Source: Collybia mongolica (Eukaryota; Basidiomycota; Agaricomycetes; Agaricales; Clitocybaceae). From it: a stretch of DNA of 64,000 bases. The position numbers and the translations under genes were made by a program. Position 1 is the stretch's first letter; each line of letters begins with the position of its first letter. Under the pieces are notes generated by a model that was not told the DNA's origin, searched no databases, and saw only the letters and a list, made by a program, of their open reading frames with translations. Positions 22,840 to 33,960 of the stretch are shown here, in pieces. The stretch is from positions 1,922,001 through 1,986,000 of the forward strand of contig JAAXNY010000004.1 of NCBI GenBank assembly GCA_013420905.1, written 5' to 3'.

Positions 22840-23410
22840 TTCTGGTTTTGCTTCTGGCTCTGACTCAGTAGATCCACTCAAGGCAGCTATCTTAACTAAG
22901 CTAGGGGTGTCTGCACATCTTGCTAGTCATCAGGACTGGGGTCTTCGTAGTTCTTTTGCTAAGTGGAAAGGCTATCTAGATGCCTGCTCTGCTTACAAGG
23001 AGTTTGTGGAGACTAAGAAATGGACTGGGCCAGTACTGACTGGAAGAGCTCTAATTGAGCTTTTTGTCTCTAAGTCCCACTTTCATGACCATTTTACTAT
23101 GTTTGGGGATGTCATTCAATTCCCTGAAATGGTTGAGTGGCTGGAAAAGTCTGGAAGTGATTCAGTATTCAACAAAGAGGTCTGGGGCTATCACAAGGTG
23201 AACTACAACTTTAAAGATCTGGCTAAATGGTTGGACCTGGAAAAGAAGAGGCATTTGGAGGAGGAGAATTCTAAAAAGAAGTCTGAGAAGAAGAAGAAAG
23301 GCAAGGAGCAAGAGAAAGGGGAGGGGAGTTCTAAGAAAGGAGGAAAGGATTCAAAGGATAAGGGCTCAGGTGGAAAAAAGGGGGGAAAGAAATCTAAGCA
23401 AGTCAAGTAA
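20818..23410 (+). CDS. Multi-exon gene of unknown function: Cys-cluster, Asn/Asp-rich middle, Ser-Gly repeat, Lys-rich tail
   Basis: I do not recognise the product. Proposed exons: 20818-21206 (ATG, MSSLIIFNHIND), 21245-21311, 21389 to about 21470 (RTCARCRNRQHRAPTSC, a possible zinc cluster), 21520-21993 (long Asn/Asp/Asp-Glu-rich run), 22048-22071, 22134-22424 (MSSPPISPPKFYSASR), 22472-22611 (FEETGWAIKGRYETALRK) and 22682-23410. Introns are 37-77 bp with GT...AG ends and the frame stays open across 21993/22048, 22071/22134, 22424/22472 and 22611/22682. The 21470/21520 junction is uncertain. The last exon has a Ser-Gly repeat, a globular segment (HLASHQDWGLRSSFAKWKGY to DLAKWLDLEK) and a Lys-rich, likely nuclear tail (KKSEKKKKGKEQEKGEG). 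The first exons recur as relics in copies 1 and 3, so the gene probably travels with the element. It may still be a host gene next to an element end. Confidence 0.55.
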
Positions 23411-23939
23411 ATAAATGTGTATTAGAGTATTATTCTGACTATTCTGTTTTCTTGTTGGTTCTTTTTACAGTCTACAGCTGCTATCTGGAGTGTTCTTAAG
23501 AATGTTCTTATTTTTCTGGGACTTGGATCTGATTATCTGGCATTTCTCTGGAGTGTTCTTATTTTTTTGGAACTTGGCTCTTATTATCTGGAATACCCAG
23601 TCCATGAAGGAACAGACGTTAGCAGGCACTCATTGAAGATGCATACATGAATTGACAGACCAGATCCCAACATCAAAGTCTCTTTCCACATAGTATTGTC
23701 CTTCCTGGCCAATGTTGCCCTCCTCAATGTGCGCCTTGATATTTCTGAAACGGCAGAACGTCGCGCGTTGCGCCTGTGGCAATGTTCCTGGGTTTCCTAG
23801 CAGTGAATACATTAGCTTTGTTTTTTTACTTCATTCAATCTTGATTGTTCAATGTATTGTACTTAATGTGTATTTTACAATTTCTATATACCTATATACT
23901 GACTACTAATGTATTATGAAAGGTACTTACTCAAGGGCC
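23411..23939. other. Spacer with a short degenerate tandem repeat and one unrecognised minus-strand frame
   Basis: 23470-23595 holds two imperfect copies of a TCTGGAGTGTTCTTA...ATTATCTGG unit. 23630-23812 on the minus strand is an unusually CpG-rich 60-codon frame (RFRNIKAHIEEGNIGQEGQ) that resembles a coding exon but has no partner exons I can see. The rest shows nothing. Confidence 0.4.
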
Positions 23940-24178
23940 AAAGAGGAGGGAGGGCCAGGAGATGATGGTGGTGGTTTGGGATGAAGAGTGAAACCGTGCG
24001 AAAGCAGGCCACCAGCCAATGATACAGCTCGGAATGTTCAGCCACCGGGTGTGCAGAACCGTACACCTGGCGGCTGAACATTCTGAGCTGTATCATCAGC
24101 TGGTGGCCCACTTTCGCACGGTTTCGCTCTTCATCCCAAACCACCACCATCGTCTCCTGGCCCTCCCTCCCCTCCCTC
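23940..24178. repeat. Large near-perfect palindrome (arms about 110 bp)
   Basis: Left arm 23942-24052 and right arm 24062-24170 are reverse complements with few mismatches, around a 9-base centre (GCAGAACCG region). Arms contain GGGATGAAGAG / CTCTTCATCCC and GGCCAGGAG / CTCCTGGCC. Probably a foldback MITE; a CpG-decayed single arm lies at 20235-20310. Confidence 0.88.
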
Positions 24179-24339
24179 CCCTTTGAACTTCAAGTAAGTA
24201 CAATCCCTTCTGTAGACATAAGTAGTATATAGAACATGTAGTAGTACAATGAGCACCGCAATACAAAATAATGATATGGGTGAATGAAGTTAAAGAAACT
24301 AATGTCCCCTCAGGAAACCCCTAGGACGTTGCTGTCAAA

Positions 24340-24950
24340 ATGTCAGGCAAGCCCATGCCAAGGAACGTCCTTGACAAATTACACGGTTTCATCAATCTTG
24401 AAGCTCAAGTGGACAACGAGGAGGAGGAGGAGGAGGGCCTTAGAGACAACCTGGTCAATGGTAAGTTGACTGCCATGTTTGTTGTCCGGGGGCACATTAA
24501 CTTTGACATTATAGATTTCATCAATGATCAGATGCACGAACAGCCCAACAATGTGCCAGGGCTGTCAAGTTCCTCAAGGGTGGATCACCACCATGAAAAT
24601 GAATGCCTTAACAATTTATTGGAAGGAATATTGGAATGGTTGCGCATACGCCAGTCAATGTGCAACAATGGCAGTGATTTTGATAGTGACACGGACTCCC
24701 CATCCCGAGGTGACACAGACACCCCATTCTGAGTCAACATGGACCACCGGCCAACTGATCAAGATTATGGACTACTGAGGGTTTGCTGCGTTGTGAGTAC
24801 TTAATCATTGCAATTTGTTATTTCACTGATCTGGTATATTATCTCTAGGTGGGGAAGGAAGAGGATGCTGTCATGTACCTCCTGGAGAAAGCACTTCCAG
24901 ACCACAGGATAAGGTCAGCATTCACGTGGGACAATATCAAGGCATTATAA
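24340..24950 (+). pseudogene. Spt5-like N-terminal fragment with acidic region and NGN-like start
   Basis: Exon 24340-24460 reads FINLEAQVDNEEEEEEG, like the acidic 'F-x-(D/N)-x-EA-x-V' start of Spt5-type elongation factors. A 54-bp intron (GTAAGT...TATAG) joins to 24515 (DFINDQMHE). After a TGA at 24730 the same frame continues MDHRPTDQDYGLLRVCCV, then an intron (24792-24849) and VGKEEDAVMYLLEKALPDHR and IRSAFTWDNIK, which resembles the beginning of the Spt5 NGN domain. No KOW domains follow. The TGA is best explained by CGA changing to TGA. A related 5'-truncated piece lies at 59567. Homology is judged by eye. Confidence 0.55.
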
Positions 24951-25014
24951 CTTATAACTTACACGGAGTGTCTTGTACAATTCCCCGTCATCCTCTAGGC
25001 CCATCTCACGTTGC

Positions 25015-25686
25015 AAGTTGAACCCATGTCCAGCAGACCCAAGCCGTAGGCTCGGGAAACTCGTATTGCCTGTCGTGGAGGCCTGGTCTAACCTTGGCCT
25101 CTCCTCCCTGGATTTAGACCCTGTCCACCCACTCAACCAACTGGGCATGCACCCCAAGGACTTGTTCCCTGATCGCATAGTCTACGATATCATCACCCCC
25201 CCACCCAAGGGCAGTGATCACCACGAGGATTTCATGAAGGACCACATCACATCGCTGAAGAGCGTTGTCGACAAGGCCTCTCACTCCCCATGGAGCATCT
25301 GCATTGTCACTGATGCATCCACTCCCCCCCCTCCCTGCAGTCAGTCACAGTCTACTGCGTCTAGCATGCCAGGGACCTATATGAGGACTGGTACGCTACT
25401 GGCCTCTCTACGTCTGATGATGCCGAGCTGCGAGCAATTGTGGAAGGCATCTGACAGGCAGCTGACATCGGACTAGAGGACATCCATGATGTCCATATCT
25501 TCTCCGACTCCACCAACGCCCTTAGGCGTTCCCTCGACGTGTCTCACCACTCAGGTCAAGCGTCCACCCTCAAAGTGTGCGATGTGCTGCTGCCTTGGCT
25601 GCAGCTCCGCGCCATCCACAAGATACACCTCCACCACATTACAAATGGAGTGGAGATTGAAGATCACCAACTGGCACACATCACTG
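25015..25686 (+). pseudogene. Internal LINE fragment (ORF2 RNase H region)
   Basis: Matches LINE-1 from about 14420 to 15300 (ACCCAAGCCGTAGGCTCGG; GCGATGTGCTGCTGCCTTGG) but lacks the MITE and both ends. It gives the empty target site for the MITE (near 25415) and keeps CGA where LINE-1 has TGA (GAGCTGCGAGC near 25427). Frame is broken by stops. It joins the Tnp2 gene without any LINE tail. Confidence 0.85.
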
Positions 25687-28600
25687 ACAAAATCAGCCAG
25701 GAAAGATGGGGATCCAATCTAACTTGACAGTTCATAGTCAATAGTGGCAAGAGTAGCAAAGAAGACAAGAGCCAGGACACACAGAATGATGAAGACATGG
25801 AGGATGATGAGGATATGGAAATTGAGGATCTCACCAGCAGTGATGAAGACCTCCCAGGAGACGACAATGAATACGATATGCTGAGCGCAGAGTCTGGACA
25901 GGAAGGAGTCTTGGTATAGGATCTCCTCAGTGAGAGCTTCATGAAGGAAGCCTCACAATTAGGTCTGTCTGCTCTAATATACTCCTCTACTGATACCTGA
26001 TATGTAGTTACAGATCAAATGGTGGATGAAAGTGACCTAGTCCTCCTCCGTCTCTATGCTATCAAAGTTGAAGACTGCCTCTCCAATATAACATTCAACA
26101 AACTTCATTATGTATCCACCCAGTCACCAGGAGAATCCCTGAAGAACACAGAGAAACGTGTTCGGTTTCTCTCCGGCTTCCAACCAGTACACTATGATTG
26201 TTGCCCCTCGTCATGTATTTGCTACACTGGGCCTTATGAATCCCTCACAAAATGCCCAAAGTGTAATGCCAACCACTATAAAGCTGACGGGAGGTCACCA
26301 TACTCATACTTCGAGTACCTCCCTATCATTCCCCGCCTACGTGCAATGCTTGCAAGTATTTCCTATGTGAAGAAAATGCAATACCGGTCCAAGCACCTAC
26401 ATGACCTGACAAAAATAACTGATATTTTCGACAGCACTCATTACCTGTTACTCCGGTGAAAGGGGGCTCCTGGGCTATAAGTGTGCTGATGCTATGAAAT
26501 GTAATCTCTTACACACACACACACCAAATCTAACAATCAACACACAAACAGTAGGAATCGCCTGTTTTGAGTTTGGGTTCAAGTGCTTGAAAGCACTAAG
26601 CTTTGGATAGTACTAGTCAAGGCCCTTTCCAATGATCTCTCGATGGGTTTGATTCAGACAAAGCTTTAACACAAGTTTAAAGCTTGCTAGGTATATTTAT
26701 AATATCTCTCAATCCAATAGACTGAGTACCAAGTGTATGTTCAATTATTAATGATCCCTAGCAGATCTATAAGTCCAAGTGACTTATTAAACAAAACAGT
26801 GCCAAGTGCACTAAAGGCCAAGTGCCTTGTAATTCCAACGGACAATGTGGTACCAAGTTCCAAGTGAACTAAAACTCTTCAATTCTGCGATCTCTTCAAA
26901 CAATTCCAATCAAGACAACTTTGAAGCAATCTGAGCCTTAATTCGGGCATGCAATAGTGTTTTAACAAATGTGATTTGTATACTCTATAGTAGTGCAAAG
27001 TGGGGGCAAGATTCCTTACCTTTGTGCTACTCTTCTACAGTCTATTTATAGTGTACAAACTAAATATCATATGGAATTGTAAATTTTATACGGAACCGCG
27101 CTCCCCCACACCAAGGATCTGTATTTAATGCTGACTTGTCCTCTACAACTTGGCGCGTGCGCCATGCGTGCCAATTATGTCATTACTGGTTACTTATCAA
27201 ATATTGAAAGAGCTGGCTAAACTCTTATCAAGTCCCAACCGCGCACTTGGTTATTTAAAACAGCGTGGCACTGTCATTTACTTCTCCTGATCATCCCAGT
27301 TGTTATTCACGGTGTCCCGTCTCTTCTGGTAGTTAACACCAAGTGCCCCTGACTAGGATCGGGTTGTGCAAGTCCCGAATTTACAATTACTTCCCCTATT
27401 AATGATGATCCCCAGACTAATGATATCATACTACAACAGTTACTTATGAATTAAGATACCGAGGTTGTAACTGGGCATGGTGAATAGGACTAATAATAGG
27501 CCATACTCATAGTCCTCTGTACTGATAGTGTATTATCCATTAGACTAGTTCACTCTGATTAGCCGTCTCGGAGCTCGACTCTAATCCTTCATTACCGTTT
27601 ACTTGGTTATTAGAAATGATACTAATAGCCTTACTTGTTGACTTTATAAGTGCAAACAATTTCGGGCCCTATCACTGGGAGACCTTCATCAAAATTGGCG
27701 ATGAAGAGCTCCCAAAGTGGTTTTTTTCAGATCCTCGCAATATTGCACTTGGGTTATCTACTGACGGCTTTGGTCCTTTCAAGTGCCGTACCAAGACTGC
27801 ATGGCCATTAATATTGTTTAATTATAACCTCCCTCCTGAAGAATGGTTTCTCAAGGCAAATGTCATTCCACTTGGGACGATCCCTGGGCCAAAGAAACCT
27901 GATGATATGGATTCATTCTTGTGGCCCCCCATCCAGGAACTATTGCAGCTCGAGATGGGTGTGTCTGCCTTTGATGCACTCACCAACTCTGTTTTCCTCC
28001 TACATGTGTACCTCATTGTGGTTTTTGGTGATATACCTGCGATCTCAATGGTCATGTGCATGAAAGGCCATAATGCAATTTCACCATGTCGGATGTGCAC
28101 AATCAAAGGAGTCCACATCCCATCCTCACGGTTAACAATGTACTATGTTCCATTGTGCCGTGATGGCTTCCCAGGGCCACAAGATGAATATGACCCAGCT
28201 GAACTTCCTCTACAAGATCATGTACAATTCATGGAACAGGCAAAGGAAGTCCAATACGCTGCAAGTGACGCACATTCTGGACATCTCGCAACCAAGTATG
28301 GCATCAAAGGTATACCACTGCTCAGTACTCTGAGCTTACTCTCTTTCCCCGGTTCATTCCCTTATGATTTCATGCATCTTATCTGGTCTAACCTCATTCT
28401 GAATCTGATTCGCCTTTGGACTGGGAAGTTCAAGGACCTTCCCCACAATGGTGAAGGCTATGTGTTGTTGCCAACAGTATGGGAGGCTATCAGAGAGGCT
28501 ACCAAAAATGCAGGAGGGACAATCCCAGCATCATTTGGATCTAGGGTTCCAAATATTGCATCCGAGAGGGCACAGATGATTGCTGAAACACATTCAATCT

Positions 28601-29821
28601 AGACATTGTATATTGCACCCACCCTCCTTAAAGGACAGTTTCTACATACTCAATACTATAAACACTTTATTAAATTAGTTCACCTATTAACAATTTGCTT
28701 AGAATTTGAAATCACCTGCGAACAAGTCAACGAACTCGAGAGAGGTTTCCAGAGTTGGGTTGAGGAGTACGAACAGTAAGTCATTCTCATTGCTGACAAG
28801 ATGCCGTCTGATGAAACTACAGGCTATACTACCAATATGATCCACAGTGGGTAGCTACGTGTCCCCTCACCATTCATGCGCTCTTGCACATTGCACCAAC
28901 AATCAGGTATATGGGTCTGTCGTGGGCCTACTGGGCATTTCCAACAGAGTGCTACTGCGGCGACATACTCCATCACATCAAAAGTTGACAATTCCCCTAT
29001 GCAAATATCAACAAGTATGTTACCTCCTGTGCACAGCTGAAGCACATAACCCTCCTCTATGACCTGCATGAGAAAATTTGTGTGACTCCCCCCCCCTCTC
29101 ATGCCCAGGATATCAAGTTACCCACATGCAAGCCTCTGATTTTGTTCACGCACTTGCTTGCTCATCATATTTTTTAGACCCGTCGCATTGCCTTACTCCA
29201 CCCAAGGGACCTCTAGAAGCACTCTCTGGTCCCCATTGGACAATGCTAACTGCAACTTTGGCCACTCGCTTCAATCAGCCTGTATCAGTCATTCGGAAGC
29301 TTATACCCTGGAACACTAAATTCGCCCAATATGGCCAAGTGTGTTGCCTGGAGGGTGGCAATACCATGCACACCCACAACCTTGTTCCACTTAGAACCAA
29401 CAGCCAAGATATGTCTTTCGTTCAGGTGAGCCATCTTGGGATTAATCGCTTCTTGTACACCAATTCACATGAGCCTCAGTATCAACTCGATGTTGACAAA
29501 TTTGCTCATCACAGGTGTCGCGCACCAGAGTTTGAGCTGCGTAATTTCTTTGGTCAAATTCTCCACTTCCTCATCATAGAAATCCCTGCATCTCCTGAAC
29601 ATGATATCCAAGCTGATTCACTCATCTACGCAATCATCAAACAAGTCAAAATCTCAGATGCAGCAACCAACCAATGTAAGATGAACTACTACAGGGAGAT
29701 GGGGTCAACAGAATTTGTCGATCTCGATCAAGTGCAATGTGTAGTCAGGTGCATTATGGACTGTGGCAGGTGGTCAATTATTGACCGAAGTAAATCATTG
29801 GTACCAGTACATATTTCATAA
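25687..29821 (+). pseudogene. Tnp2-type (CACTA-like) transposase gene, with intron, insertion and a nonsense change
   Basis: Fungal relative of the plant Tnp2/En-Spm transposase. The 5' part (25735-25960) is acidic (EDMEDDEDMEIEDL); after a likely intron ending at 26008, 26019-26459 has a Cys-rich finger (CCPSSCICYTGPYESLTKCP) and RLRAMLASISYVKKMQYRS. About 1.15 kb is inserted near 26460-27615. 27616-28602 is the core: FFSDPRNIALGLSTDGFGPF, PPEEWFLKANVIPLGTIPGP, VFGDIPAIS, MKGHNAISPCRMC. A TAG at 28600-28602 replaces a Trp codon seen in the reverse copy at 18.7-20.2 kb; the frame then continues to EEYEQ, an intron (28779-28825) and YYQYDPQWVATCPLTIHAL. The C-terminal part is at 29100-29821. 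No CACTA ends were identified. Confidence 0.82.
26470..27610. other. AT-rich insertion inside the Tnp2 gene, origin unknown
   Basis: Starts near TGTAATCTCTTACACACACAC. It has no open frame of note and includes a CA run (26512-26523) and TATA-like strings near 27048. It interrupts two parts of Tnp2 that should be adjacent. It could be a solo LTR, but I could not find matching TG...CA ends or a target duplication. Confidence 0.45.
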
Positions 29822-30513
29822 ATAATACAAACTCTCCTTCCATTACAAGAGTATCATGAGTATCCCTCCTCTAAGTGTGGCTAGGGGCCTGGGAGTACCT
29901 GTCATGGTTGCCGGGTTTCCCTTTGGGAAGGTAGCTAACCCCCTTTTTTTTTTAGTGTGGTATTATAGTCCCCTGGGGCTGGGCCCTATTGGGGACGTTA
30001 CATTTCTATGTAGGTAGATATTCGAGGCCCAAAGCCTCAGGCGCCCTGCTCGTCCCCGCCATGCACCATAGACGGCCCACTCCCAGTGGCATCCCCCTAT
30101 CAGCCCGGCATGGAAACACCATTTCGGTGGGCAGCTTGCTCTGCAGTCGCCTCCTGTACCCCTCTCTGGCTTCTCCTCCTCCCTTCATGGTCTTGAGTTC
30201 ACTCTAAGGTATTGACCGCAACTGCCCTTGGGGCCGCAATGCAGTAGCTCATCCCCTTACTAGTACAATACAGGCTGCAGCCTGCTCTCCTTGGGTGGTG
30301 AGCCACTCTGAGGGATTTGATCCCCTAGTGCCCAATCAGGTGTGTGATTTTGGCCCATACAAGCTCAAGGCCACCACACCATGGGAACTCTTTCTTGGAG
30401 CATCCATATGCCTTAAATAATGGCTTATGATTGTATCCAGTTCTTGATCCCGAGTAGTCCACTGCATCTGTATTATGTACAGTGGTATACAAAACCTTGA
30501 GGGAAAAAAAAAA
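29822..30513 (+). mobile_element. LINE 3'-end fragment with A tail
   Basis: GC-rich non-coding sequence ending TATTATGTACAGTGGTATAC and a 10-base A run (30504-30513). The last 30 bp match the end of LINE-1 (16070-16116), so this is a 5'-truncated LINE copy, mostly 3' UTR. Confidence 0.65.
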
Positions 30514-30699
30514 GGAAAGCCCAGGTGGTTTGAATCCAGTTCAGAATTATCCACTTAAAAGTGGGAAAACACTTCTCCCATTCTTTGGATGCATGAAAAT
30601 CCCCCCACTCTAAAGCATTTCCTTGAAGGATGAAAGTCAACTTAGGCTGAGATTATCCCTTAGGGTTGGGAAAATCAAACCCCCATTTCAGTCCTTAAA

Positions 30700-30972
30700 T
30701 TCCAGAAAATCACACACAGGAACACCTTATCTTTTGGATGAAGTTCATACCCTTCTACTGGATCAAAAACATCCCACATATTTCATCCTTTTGTGAGATT
30801 AAATTCCATCCAATTAATAGATAAAAATGTCAACATATATTACAAATGAAATACACCCCCTGGTATGAAATTTCATCCAAAATTCATCTGGCCTTAATCC
30901 ACCCATTTAAAGTAGGAAATTAGGGTTTCCACAGTTAAATGTTTGAAAACCCCCCCCCTTCTGGGTGCACAG
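30700..30972 (+). repeat. Left arm of a long inverted repeat around the host-gene island
   Basis: Matches the reverse complement of 35808-36100 at roughly 85-90% by eye, for example ATTAATAGATAAAAATGTCA and ACATATATTACAAATGAAA. An 18-base gap (the right arm has GGATGGCTAAAAAGTAAG) lies near 30863. Confidence 0.85.
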
Positions 30973-30999
30973 TGTTGTTGTACCCATGAAACTAAAGCA

Positions 31000-31470
31000 C
31001 TGAATAAATTTTGAATATCCTATAAGTAAAATTTGAAGTACACATGATGTATAAGCACCAGATATATGCAAGGTATATTCTGCAGTACCTTTACAGAATA
31101 TACATTGGCTGTACACCTATTCGGTTCACACTTGGCTCACTATGCCAAGACAAACCATTCAACAATGCCAAGATGAGCCACCTGACACATGTAGCACAGG
31201 TAAGGTGTGTTGAGTATCCATCAAATATCCCTCCTCAAATGCACTGCACATGTCAGGCAGCTCATCTTCACATAGTGAGCCAAGTGTGGACTGAATGGGC
31301 ATACGGCCAATATATATTTATCAGTTATCCTATATATCATACATGTGGTATGATTGAACATATATCCTATAAAGGTACTGCAGAATATACCTTGCATATG
31401 TCTGGTGTTTATACATCACATGTACTTCAAATTTTACTTAAAGGATATTCAAAGGTACATTTATTGTATA
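31000..31470. repeat. Foldback MITE (about 470 bp)
   Basis: 31005-31097 is the reverse complement of 31373-31465 (AAATTTGAAGTACA... and GCAAGGTATATTCTGCAGTA). A second inverted pair lies inside (CACACTTGGCTCACTATG near 31127; CATAGTGAGCCAAGTGTGG near 31271). So nearly the whole element can fold on itself. No open frame of interest. Confidence 0.8.
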
Positions 31471-31728
31471 TTTGGAACTGAAACAAGCCATTTTCCCCAG
31501 TGAGGCAACACTAAGTACTATGAAATCTGCTGATGTGACGCCAGTGACGAAATTAAGCAATGCACATCATGCTCATTCGCTAAAATTGAGCCCGTTGTCT
31601 CGGCCAATGCTCGCCACCTTCTCGTCCGTTAAAAAAAATTGGGGTAGGGCAATTTATCTGTAAGAGCCAGTTCTATATACTAATAACCCCTGAGTCTCAC
31701 TTTTCCGTTCCGTAGCGTTACATGGGAG

Positions 31729-32383
31729 TAGGGCTGCGCACCGTACCATATCGGCTTACGGCCGTATATCGACGGCTTGCTTACAGTATAAAATTGACCA
31801 TCACCCATACCGTAAAGTTAAACCAAAATTTTTGACAGTACAGTACGGGGGTTTATACGGCCGAAAACGGTGGTACGGTACGTATTCATACTGAACACAT
31901 TGTCAATTTCTATCGATCTGTGCTACTTTGAGACCACATTTACAGGACTTTGTCAATAGCTGCACGAGAGAGCCTCAGGCGCTGCTTGACCAACATCAAT
32001 GTGCGAATAGTCTCTGGCTGGATGGAAATAGAGAAGAAATGTCAACTGATGTTGCAGGAAATAAAGCAAAGCTATCATGAGGCTCTAAATATCTAAACGA
32101 AGGTCTTGTGAGCTGATCCAGAGGTGAGAGGTGACCAAACATGCGGAAGCCACAGCCTTAGATTTCAGTCATGTTGATAGCAATATGTTGAAATTGGTCA
32201 TGTTGAGTGGTCACACGATCACATGTGAACGCAAACCGTCGACGGCCGTTTCCACCCGTCATCCTATGGCTGGATACGGTATACGGCCGTTTGACCTACA
32301 TCTTTCGCCCCAACGGTACGGTATCGGGACCCGTACAATTACGGCCGTACAGCCGTCATGTACGGTTACGGTGCGCAGCCCTA
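31729..32383. mobile_element. hAT-type MITE upstream of MYG1 (655 bp)
   Basis: Terminal inverted repeats TAGGGCTGCGCACCGTA and its complement (CGGTGCGCAGCCCTA). Flanked by CATGGGAG (31721-31728) and CGTGGGAG (32384-32391), an 8-bp duplication with one CpG-type difference. Internal TACGGTACGGCCGT-like short repeats near both ends. No transposase. This is a different family from 11890-13299. Confidence 0.88.
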
Positions 32384-32551
32384 CGTGGGAGAGAGTTAAA
32401 AATCGGCCAACTGATAGTGAAATGCGGCAAGTACATAAGATTTTCGGCAATGTCCGACTTTGCGGTTTCAGATTTTAAAGTCATGCAAGGTTACATTCGC
32501 TTCCTCCGACATTATAATCGGATATTACCATCTTTATCTAGCCACGCAGCA

Positions 32552-33960
32552 ATGTCAAGCTCTACTTCTGAGACGCTGATTGTAAAAAGACAGAAAACAG
32601 AGCAGGTTAGATCTAGCTTCAGGGTTTTACTACAGCGTTGAGCTTCATAATTCAGGTTATTGGCACCCATAATGGAACCTTTCACTGTGATGAAGCCCTT
32701 GCAATATTTCTGCTCCGTCAAACAGCCATGTTTCGTGACGCAGGCGAGTTTGTTATTCGCCTCAAGTGATCATCCGACGAATTGAGATTTATCTTAGAAG
32801 TAAAACGCACTCGCGATCCAGCTGTTTTGGACACATGCGACATAGTTGTGGATGTCGGTGCAGTTTATGACGTGACCAAGAACAGATTCGACCACCATCA
32901 GCGCGGCTTCACACACGTTTTCGGTCATGGATTCGAAACTAAGTTATCTTCTGCAGGTTTGGTCTACAAGTAATAGTTCGGTCCTTCCTCCCCACCGCGC
33001 CCGACCTCATAGTTTCAATCCAGGCATTTTGGGCAAGAAGTTATTGCGAATATAATGCAAATTCCTTTGAAGGATCCCAAAATTGAGACACTTTGGTTAA
33101 AAATGTACAAGGTTCATTTAATCCCTGTCCACGCATAACTTCAGTCATAAGTTTAATCCCTCTGTGCAGGAGTTCATCGAAGCTATTGACGGCATCGACA
33201 ATGGAATCTCACAATATTCAGCTGATATCAAACCAAGATACAGAAGCCGTACTGACCTCTCAAGTCGAGTTGGGAATCTCAATCCTGCATGGAACCAGTC
33301 AGCGGATCCCAAGACGTCAGACGTAAGTGCTGTTCGCTAGCCAACTTCACACACCAACGTACCAGATCGCAGTTGCTTTTCGCGAAGGCTTCTAGTCTAA
33401 CAGGCGAAGAGTTCCTGGGTAGATTGAACTACTACACCAAAGCCTGGTTGCCAGCCCGAGACACATTGGTCGCTTCCTTAGCCAAAAGCAAACAAGCCAT
33501 CGATTCGAGCGGTAAAATTGTCCTTTTCGAACAATTTCTCCCTTGGAAAGTCGGTAAATTGCTTGTTATCCCGGTATAAAACTAATATCAAGCTGTCAAT
33601 ACAGGAACATCTCTTTGAACTTGAAGCAGACTCATCGTTTCCGGAAATAGCTCCCGAACAGGTGGTATATGTCGTCTACCCAGACGAAATAGCGGGTAAT
33701 TGGCGCGTTCAGGCAGTCCCAGCGTCTCCTGAAAGTTTTGAGAGTCGCAAAGCACTACCCGAGGCTTGGCGAGGGCTCCGGGACGAAGAATTATCAACGG
33801 TGTCAGGTATTCCTGGTGGTATATTCGTTCACGCGTCTGGGTTCATTGGGGGTTCGTATTTTGATTCGTGCTTGGTGATAAGGACTAACGTCGCGCACTT
33901 GCAGGCAACGAAACTATGGAGGGGGCGCTGCAGATTGCCAGAACTGCTCTTGCGATGTAG
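32552..33960 (+). CDS. MYG1: MYG1 family exonuclease (UPF0160), eight exons, intact
   Basis: Conserved eukaryotic DHH-like phosphoesterase; family members act as nucleases in nucleus and mitochondrion. Exons: 32552-32605, 32656-32743, 32798-32969, 33024-33111, 33170-33322, 33373-33549, 33605-33851, 33905-33960. The frame is kept at every junction and no stop occurs before 33958-33960. Diagnostic motifs: [16 protein letters not shown], ending in metal-binding His/Asp; [30 protein letters not shown]; a WLPARD block; and a C-terminal [14 protein letters not shown]. Introns are 48-58 bp and GT-AG, except the second (32744-32797), which starts GCGAGT. ATG 32552 is the first in frame and leads directly into the family N-terminus; MKTEQ-like basic residues precede the domain. 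This is a real host gene and the best evidence for a single-copy island. A hAT MITE sits 170 bp upstream. Confidence 0.93.

Larger units (their letters stand above)
20362..23410 (+). mobile_element. hAT-like element, copy 2; left end and gene-bearing interior, right end not found
   Basis: Left end AGGTCTTTACACTAAGCCAC at 20362 matches copy 1 and is followed by the same GTCCGCACGGACTC-like subterminal motifs, a tRNA-like segment (20649-20731) and the start of the Asn-rich gene. The right-end consensus (AGTGTAAAGTACAGA) is not seen downstream, so the right limit is arbitrary, set at the gene stop. Either the right end is lost or the gene's 3' exons belong to flanking DNA. Confidence 0.6.

Noticed and set aside
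26470..27610. Solo LTR in the Tnp2 gene
   Set aside because: A TGTAATC-like start is present, but I found no matching CA-ended terminus and no 4-6-bp duplication.
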